Source: Cristatella mucedo
Lineage: Eukaryota > Bryozoa > Phylactolaemata > Cristatellidae
NCBI GenBank assembly: GCA_009760855.2
Contig: WPIO01000085.1
Span: forward strand, 1,187,501 to 1,237,500
Reading direction: 5' to 3'
Length of the DNA: 50,000 nucleotides
In this document: positions 36,001-45,000 of the stretch, piece after piece
Layout: each line of letters opens with the position of its first letter
Numbering within the stretch: position 1 is the stretch's first letter
Notes under the pieces: generated by a model
The model's input: the letters and a program-made list of their open reading frames with translations, nothing else
Database searches by the model: none
Told to the model about the DNA's origin: nothing
Position numbers and translations under genes: made by a program

Positions 36001-39000
36001 GCACATAATAATAGTAATAATAATAATGTACTTGATAAAGCGCCCTAAGAGAACTTAATCTCTTTCTAGGCGCTTTACATTTGCTGCAAAGGGAAATGCA
36101 ATTGAATGGTAAGTAAAATCATGCTTGAAAAACAAACAAATGAATAACATGGTTAGGGGTGAAATGCACAGGGTCAGCATGCAAATGTGGTTAGTGGCAA
36201 CAAGCACAGTGTCAGCACGCATAAGCACGTGAAGGACGAATCACAGGGACCCACTAAATGCTGTCCTAAATAGGTGTGTTTTTAAGTTCCTTTTAAATGT
36301 GGTCAGGTCAGGAGATGTTCTGACGCAGGTCGGGAGGGAGTTCCAAGCTTTGGTACCATACGAACTAAATGCACGGTTTCCAAAGGATTTGAGGTTTGTA
36401 CGAGGTATTTCTAGACTGTTGGATTCCGAAAAGCGGGTGGTGCGATGCTTGGCATCATTTTTTCTAGGTTAAGAATTATTGCGGGTATTATCTTTCGGTT
36501 TCAATACAATGCTTCTAAATAGAACAGAAATGAAAGAGATATGCATGGTATTTCAACCTTCTGCTGGATAAAAGCACCCCAACTGACCAAAAAGGTAGCA
36601 ATACAAAGTAAGGCAGGCAGCACAACTTGCTTGCTGCCATTAGGAGAGCGTTTTTTCGGACTGTTGCATTTCCTTGCAGACAAAAGCATCACACTCACTT
36701 GCTGGTACTGTGCTGACAGTACTTGCGTCAGAGCTCTCTGTCGTTGCTGGAAGTACAGCTGTACTTGTTAGGTCCGTTGTGCTGAGTGATTGGGGTTTTA
36801 GACTGGTTGATGAGGTTTCATTGGCTGACGGCAGCGTATCGTTCGGTGAAGCTTCAGTGGCTGCTAGCCTCGGAGTGGCTGTGAGTGAGTCGGTTTGTCC
36901 AGTGCTGGAATCGGCTGAAAATATAGGCAGTTCAGAGTTGCGCACGTGACTGAGGCTTGGCTGACACTTAGCTGTGCTATAGCGAGGACATTTATTTCGT
37001 AATGCGTTTTCTTATCTGCCCAAAAGAAAATGCAGCGATTTATGACTTTGCTGGCCATGCCATACCACTCAAATACTACTATTAATAATATTATTAACAC
37101 GTTCGGAAAGCCCAATTGTAGAGCGCAGTCTTTTTAGGCACGTTATATATGCAGTAAAGAAAACGTGATACGGTTATTCATGGACACTTTCGCAGTATCA
37201 TGCTGCAAAATAGTATCAGGGTCAAAGCTAAAAATATGGTTAGTACTTGCAAGCACAGTCTCAGCTGGCAGAAGAACGCAAAAGGCGGATCACAAATAAT
37301 AAATGCATTCCATAGTACGCCGGTGCGTTTTTCCTTCTTTTTCAATGTCATCGAGTCGGGTATTGTCGTTAAATCAGTCTGGAGTGAGTTTCAGGCTTTG
37401 GCAGCGTACCAACTAAATGCACGGTCTCCTAAGGATTGCATTGGAGGTCGACGCTAAGGTTTCAAAAAGCGGGTGTTACGACGCTAAAGCAAACTAAATC
37501 TCTAGCTGCTTAGCCGCGACACACATTCGGTCAGTCGTGGAGACCGTTAAGCTCAGGTGAGCTTAACGTAACGACAAAACGACTACAAAGCCTCACCGAA
37601 TGTGGTTTGAGCATCAAGCGTCACTCGCTGAAGCAATTGAAGGTTTTTTTTGAAAAAGCTGGTATGGGTTCTATGACATAAAACCACTGACTTCGACCGT
37701 GCATTAAGGGGAAAATGGTTCTCTCAACGAACGGCTGGATTTGTCGTGAAAGCCTCTGACGGTTTTACTTGGCATCGATATACATCGGGATACGTTTCGA
37801 TTACCTCAACTACCGGTGGTGGCTAGATCGAATCGCTCAGGGTTTAGGGTTCACCAGGTACGTGTGCGAACCATCGGCATCGTATTGTAGAGCCTATCTT
37901 AAAATATTTTATTTTACTGGGCGATATTGTGAAAATAAGAAAATCCATAGGTGTTTATTTGTTATGAACACTACTTGCATAGCTAGCGGAATTAGTAAAG
38001 TCGCTTACAAAAAAAAAGCAAAATACCTCTGAATGCCGATGTCTCAAAGTATGGGAAATTTTTTTGGCTTTGTATAACATCATTCAACCCATTAAACATT
38101 GCAACCGCAAAGTGCTCCTCAAACACGAATTGTATTTTTAAAGAGCACGCCCCCCTAGAGGCATTTGAAATTTTACTGTACGATGGAAATGCACAGTGCA
38201 AGGTAGATGGAGAGGGTCAATTTTGAGAAAAAATTTCTCTTTTAAGAAATAATATGCAAGCATGATTTAAGGTATATTTAACGCTAACAGAAGGAACTGA
38301 TGCTCCCAGACAGCACCCTAAGGAAATACCAGTTGATGTTGCACTTGCGAACGCAAGACAATGGCTAGTCAGACTGTCGAATGCAGCACGGCTTTTTGAT
38401 GGGATTCAAAGCTCCTAAACTTCTCGTTGGTGAATACCAACAGGGACTTGGCAAGCTCTGCAAGAGGATATTTATTCGAGACTTTCGGCAATCTTCCGAA
38501 GAATTACTTGTATTTTCTTTTCCGATGTCGCAATTTCCCTAGATACGAAGCACACTAAAAATACCTGGGAAACCAGTTCGAACGACTCGACTCAATCGCT
38601 GTAAAGACATAGCTTGAAGATTCTGAAAAATCTATATAAGACATAGCTTGCAGATTCTGCAAAATCTGTACACATAGCCTGTTTGGCATCTTGGAACTGT
38701 GCCACGTATTTAAATTTCTGTACCATTCATTGCGGGCACAGAGCAGGGCATATCCGTCGGCGTTCGCACGGACTCTATCAAAGTCATTATTAGCACTGCT
38801 GAACGCGAAGAGAGAAATAGTCGAGGAATTTGACTTTTTTTAAATTAAAAGCCCCCGAAGAGCAGCTAAATATTCTATGCAAGTAGCTGAGTGCAACGAA
38901 CCAGCCGCATGGGGTTTTGCTGTTACACGACCATCTTTAAAAGACATGGCCACGGTCAAATTTGACTTCGTCGGAGTATTCACCGACTTTCCTGAGTACA

Positions 39001-42000
39001 AAATAGTTTCGAAGTTAACATTAGCAAATCGAATCGACAAAGCTTATAATCACCGTGAGTATTATCTTCTAGTTTCACTAAATAGCTGCTAAATAGAACA
39101 GAAATGAAAAAGAGATATTTGTGATATTTCAACCATCTGCACAATAGCAGGCTATGCTAGGCTTCTTTTAGTATACTGGCGGAGGATAGCCTTAATTTAA
39201 AATGTCAATGAAACTTCGGAAATTTATTATCCAATATATGACTCCACTTGAGATCGGTAGCTAGAGCATTGTTCAAAACACAAAGAACCGAATTAGCAAA
39301 ATGTAACGATGAGTTAGTTTTTCTTCCGGTTTAATCTATGTTATGCTCACAGTTGTGTAATAGTGAGTTGAGTGTCACTTCATGAGCTTCCGACAGGTAC
39401 TCTTAGAAGTCATTCGAACATATAGGTACACTACGTGGCTTAGAATTGTTACGGACTGACTTGTATGCTCTTCCATCCTTCATCGCTTAGATAAGCTCGG
39501 AGTAAATCATTAGTCAAGCATTTGAATGCTTAAATTATCCATGCAGGAATAACTTGTTAGCAGCGCTTGGTGGTAGAAGCACTCCATTTGACCACTAAGG
39601 TGGCAATACAAAGCATGGCACGCAGTACAACTCGCTTGCTGCAATTAGGCAATTAGGAGATCGTTTTATTCCCACTCTTGCATTTCCTTGCAGACGAAAG
39701 CAATCGCAAAATCGGTGGGCAGACAATGGCTTCTTGGGGGAAGCAGACTCACTTTCTGGAACCGTGCTGACAGTACTTGCGACAGTGCTCTGTATTTTAC
39801 CCGGAAGTATAGCTGTATCTGTCGGATCCGTGTTGCTGACTGATAGGGATTTAGTGCTTCCTCCTATTGCATCCGTCTGAGGCACTGGACAGGTTGATGA
39901 GGTTTCATTGGCTGACGGGAGGGTTTTGTTTGGGAAAGCTTCGACGGCAGCTAGCGTCGTAGTGGCTGTGAGTGAGTTGGTTTGTCGAGTGCTGGAATCG
40001 GCTGAAGATACACGCAGCTAATAGTTGTGACCAAGTGACCAAGGCTTGGCTGACACTGTACTATATGGCTATACTGCAAAACAGGATCAGGATCAGCACG
40101 TAAAATATGGTTAGTAACAGCAAGCCCAGTGTCGGCACGCAGAAGAATGCAAAAGGCGGATCGTAAATATTAAGTACGTTCCATCGTGCGCCGGTGCGTT
40201 TTTACTTTTTCTTTAAACACCATTTAGTCAGGAAATATCGTGAAATCAGTCGGGAGTGAGTTGCATGCTTTGTCAGCGTACTAACTAAAGGCACGGTCTC
40301 CAAAGGAGTACGTAGGAGGTCAACGATTAGGTTACGAAAAGCGGGGGGGGGGGGTACAATTCTAAGTGAACAAGAATCTCTGGCTGCAAAGCCGTGACAA
40401 ACATTCGGTCGCTGTTGCTTGTGAAGCCGGATAGCTTAGATGTGAGCTTAAGGTCAAGGCCACAACACATTTCCCCGAACGGGGTTTATCCATCAAACGG
40501 TACGTGCTAAAGATTTTGAAGGGTGCAAATGCGAAAAAGCTCATCCAGTTTCACGCGAAACGGAATGGTAAGTGAGGATTCTTCAGTTCTTGGGAAAGTC
40601 AACCACCTTGCCTCTTTATCAAGTATCTGGTCTAGAAGGAAATAAACTACTCCATTCATAAATTATAAAGGCAAACCAACTAACTTGGCTCTGCCAGCAT
40701 TTCTCTTGCTGAATATGCACAAAGTCAAGGTGTCATATATTCCAAAGTACTTTCATTGAACGACCACATCAGCTCCACAATCAAGTTCACCTACATTCGG
40801 CCACATAACAGTGCTCAAATTTGGAATTGTATAGACAGGAATACCGCATCTAATTTGGGCCACTCATTTGTGACATCCCGTCTCTAATTGCACTCGCTGG
40901 TACCGACCTGCACTGGCTCCCAGTCAAGCAACCCATCGACTTCAAGGCTTTGTCGCTCACTTTCAGGTCCCTTCATTCTTTGGCTCTAGCCCACCTATCA
41001 GCTCTTCTCTTCAACCAGTCTACGCTTAGTTCCATCTGATTTTAGGATTCTAACTGTCTAACTATGCCTCGTTAAAACCTTAAATCCTCGGGAGACCTCG
41101 GCCTCTAAAAAAGGTACAGCTTCAATGGCTGCTAGCGTCAAAGACGCTGAGAGTGAATCAGTTTTTCCAGTGCTTGAATCGGTTGAAAATGCACACGGGT
41201 AAGAGTTGCCCGCATGGCTACAGCTTGTCTAACGCCTATTGCTGAGCAATCTTTTATATCGCGTTTTCTCGTCAGCCAAAGAAAATATTGTTCGTGGCTA
41301 CGCTGGTCAGGCCAGACAATACACTTCTCAACCGAGATGGTAACAATAAAAATAATAATAAACACACCTATCTAGGACAGCATATAGTGGGTGCCTATGA
41401 TTCGTCCTTCATGTGCTTATGCGTGCTGACACTGTGCATGCTGCCACTAACCACATTTGCATGCTGACCCTGTGCATGTCACCCCTAACCATATTATTCA
41501 TTGTGTTTGTTTTTCAACCATGATTTTACTTACCATTCAATTGCATTTCCCTTTGCAGCAAATGTAACGCGCCTAGAGAGAAACTGAGTTCTCTGGGGGC
41601 GCTTTATCAAGTGTATTATTATTATTATTATTATGCACTTGATAAAGCCCTCTCTGAGAACTCAATCTCTTTCTTGGCACTTTACATTTGCTGCAAAGGG
41701 AAACGCAATTGAATGGTGAGTAAAATCATGTTTGATAAACAACATGAATAACATGGTTAGGGGTGACATGCACAGGGTCAGCATGCAAATGTGGTTAGTG
41801 GCAGCATGCACAGTGTCAGCACGCATAAGCACATGAAGGACGAATCACAGGGACCCACTAAAGGCTGTCCTAAATAGGTGTGTTTTTAAATTCTTTTTAA
41901 ATGTGGTCAAGTCAGGGGATTTTCTGACACAGGTCAGGAGGGTGCTAGCAATAAATAATTTACCGTTCATTGTGACAATAACAAAATATCTTGTGTGCAC

Positions 42001-45000
42001 GACAGAATCATCTGACGTGAATACGACCGTCACTACTTGTGAAAGCGTCAGAGTGGAGGGCACGTTTGATCCCGAGAACCTGTAAGTAAGCAAGGAGCGA
42101 CACTCACTATCGCCTGGCTGATTGCCGATTGGTCAGATGCTTGGCCTCAGTCGATTGGCCAGAGCCAGCGGTCAGCAGACGGCGGCCACCCGACTTACGT
42201 ATACAGCAACAAGCTGTCACTGTATATGCTCAGAAAATCGCAACCCTCTTCGATGTCGAAAGCTTTGAATTGCAGTTGGTACGCTCCCTCTGGGTCGGAA
42301 GCTTGCAGCGTCCAATTGCAGTAGGCAGAGTTAGGGTAGTCGCTCGGGTAGTTGGGCGATTGCATGATGCCGGACCCGTCGATCTTTCCACTGCACGCAT
42401 GACAAGCACAACGCGACAGGGCATTCCCACCCGGCGAGAGACCGAGCGAACGAATGAGCACTTCCGGTTAAAGCCCAAGGCTTTCGGTACGGCCGCCGTT
42501 GGCCGGCTGCAGTCGGGACAGCAGATACCACCACAAGCAAAACTTCCTGCCTGGAAAGATGTGACATGACCGCACACGCAAGCTATCCATGTCAGCCAAT
42601 AATATTATGATTAGCAAAACATTATGATAACACGATTGGTTTTTCATTGCCCCTCAGAACGCTCTATATGTTTCTAGGTGCTTTACATTTGCTGCAAAAC
42701 AAGAATGATCGAACGGTTAGTGGTTGCATGCTTTACGACAACACGCATAATATGTACGGTTTGAGGTGACACGCACAGGTATAACTTGCAATCATCGTTT
42801 AGTGCAGCATGGACAGTCTTAGCACGCGTATGCTCACAAAGCACTATTAACAAGGACAAACTAAATTCTGTGAAACGTAGGTGCGTTTGGAGGGTCTTGT
42901 TAAATGTCGTCACGTCAGCGACGTTACACAGGACAGAAGAGACTCCTGGCTTTAGGAGCCTGCAAACAGTAGGCTCCGTCGACGAAAGATTAAAGGTTCG
43001 TCAGAGGCAATGCTAAACGCTTCAAGCCACACATTTCTTAGTACATTACTGGGGCCGGTGTGGCACTAGGTCTAATACGTAGGCTCGAGCGTGAGAGGGA
43101 ACGGACCAAATAGTGGGTGACAAAACCCTGAACTTAATATGCTGGCTGACTGGGAGCCCGTGCTGGCTAGCGAGAAGTGCTTTGATCAGACAACCACGTC
43201 TACAGGCTACCTTGGATGCAGACTTGTTTACCAACTGCAAGCACCTCAATGCCTAGGCCGGTAGATCAGCAAGCAGTGAGCTACAAAGATTAAGACGGGA
43301 TGAGTCAAAAGCAACGACTGATTTGGAAGTAGTATCTCAGTCGAATCACACCCGAATTTTAACAATGTTGTGAGGCTGAAAATAGGCAGAGTTGACTGTG
43401 GAGCGGATGTGGTGAGGACGGGAATAGTCACTTCGCAACAGGACACCCAGATTTCGTGCAGATGCAACGGATGATGTGCATATGGATCCTACTTTGAGCG
43501 ACAACATTTTCTCTTTTTTAGGCACATTATTTTCGCCGCAATGTAGCCCAGAAGTTTGTTTAATCGTGCTTCAGTTTAGTAAAATTCACTGGCAATCACC
43601 TGTGACTGCAGCTACACATGCAGCGAGGATGTGTAGATAATTCGACTTTCTGGAAAGTTGGGAGTGGTCAAAGCAAAGTCACAATTGAGTGTGATCTGTA
43701 CAGAAATGACTGACTTGATTGTGCCTGGCACTCACATTGGAAATAAGGACAATATAAATTTTGCGAAAGAAGCAGACTGCGCAAACGTAGATCCCTGCAC
43801 CACACCGGACTTCACTTGTTTTTTGGATGACCTGTGACTAGTCACATCGACACTCGGTCCTCTCCCCAATAGATCGGATCCGAACCGATCCACTGCAGTG
43901 CCAGTGATGCTCAGGCGATCTTTCAGACGACGTTTGCTTGTCAGCCAAGGAGAAATTAGAGCGAGTCATGACTATGCTGGTCGGGCCACTCAATACACTT
44001 TTCAACCACAACAGTCAGATGGTAATAATATTCTTGCGTTTAGCACTCGAGGACCTAAACCTCGGTGTAGGCACTCAGCAGAAGCCGTAAAGAGAGCGTG
44101 GCACAATTACCAGTGGAAACTTTCGCACTGTCATCTACTCAACAGGCGCTTGGTCACCACATAACATTCGCTAGGTTCACGTGCTTGGCTCAACCCACAC
44201 GGGGTTTTCGCAGAGAACGGTCACGGCTGATTACAAGCCCGGCTCTGCTCGATAGACGCCCACACTACCGTAATCTTTGCGGCTGCTAGCAATAAATAAT
44301 TTACCAGTCGTCGTGACAGTAATATAAAATCCGATGTAGGCGGCAGAATCATCTGACGTGAATACGACCGCCACTAGTTGTGAAAGCGTCAGAGCGGAGG
44401 GCAGGTTTGATCCCGAGAACCTGTAAAAAAGTGATGAGTGAAGCTAGCTGCAACCAAGCATCTTGCCGATTGGTCAGATGCTTGGCTGCACTTGATTGGC
44501 CAGCGTCGGCTGACAGCTGATGGTGGCTACCCGACTCACGTGTAAAAAAACTCGTAACCACTGTAAATTCGGAGAAAATCGTAATCCTCTTCGATGTTGA
44601 AAGCTTGAAATTGTAGTGTAATCGCTCCCTGTGGGTCGGAAGTTGGCAGAGTCCACTTGCAGTAGGCAGAGTTAGGGTAGTCGCTCGGGTAGTTGGGCGA
44701 TTGCATGATGCCGGACCCTTCGATCGTTCCGCCGCATGGGCGAGCTGCACAACGGCGACAGGACATTTGCGCCTGGCGATTGAGGGAGCGAACAAACGGG
44801 CGCTTCCGGTTAATGCCAGAGGCTTCTGGTACGGCCGCCGTCTGTCGGCTGCGGTCGGGGCAGCAGCGATAGCCACGTGCAAAACTTCCTGCCTGGACAA
44901 ATGTGACGTGCCCAAATATGCAAGCTATCCCCGTCAGATAATAATATTATTAATAGCGAAAAATTATGATGACACAATTTCTTGTTTATTGCCCCTCAGA

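Larger units (their letters stand above)
33130..40660. repeat. Tandem array of ~2.7-3.1-kb units in gene C introns
   Basis: Three units begin near 33130, 35816 and 38839 (the last incomplete). Shared landmarks include ttgcatttccttgcagac, the Ser/Thr-rich exon, a LINE family 2 tail (34080, 37140, 40070), gacacacattcggtcag (34463, 37521, 40395), aacggctggattt (34752, 37730) and gcaagctctgcaagaggata (35466, 38451). Unit 2 has an extra LINE tail at 36005-36455. Conserved minus and plus frames within the unit are described separately. Confidence 0.75.

Noticed and set aside
37769-38032. 87-codon plus frame with Cys and Tyr ([15 protein letters not shown]) as a secreted module
   Set aside because: It is out of frame with the CUB-like reading of the same unit, and the unit 1 counterpart is broken. 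There is no recognisable cysteine pattern.
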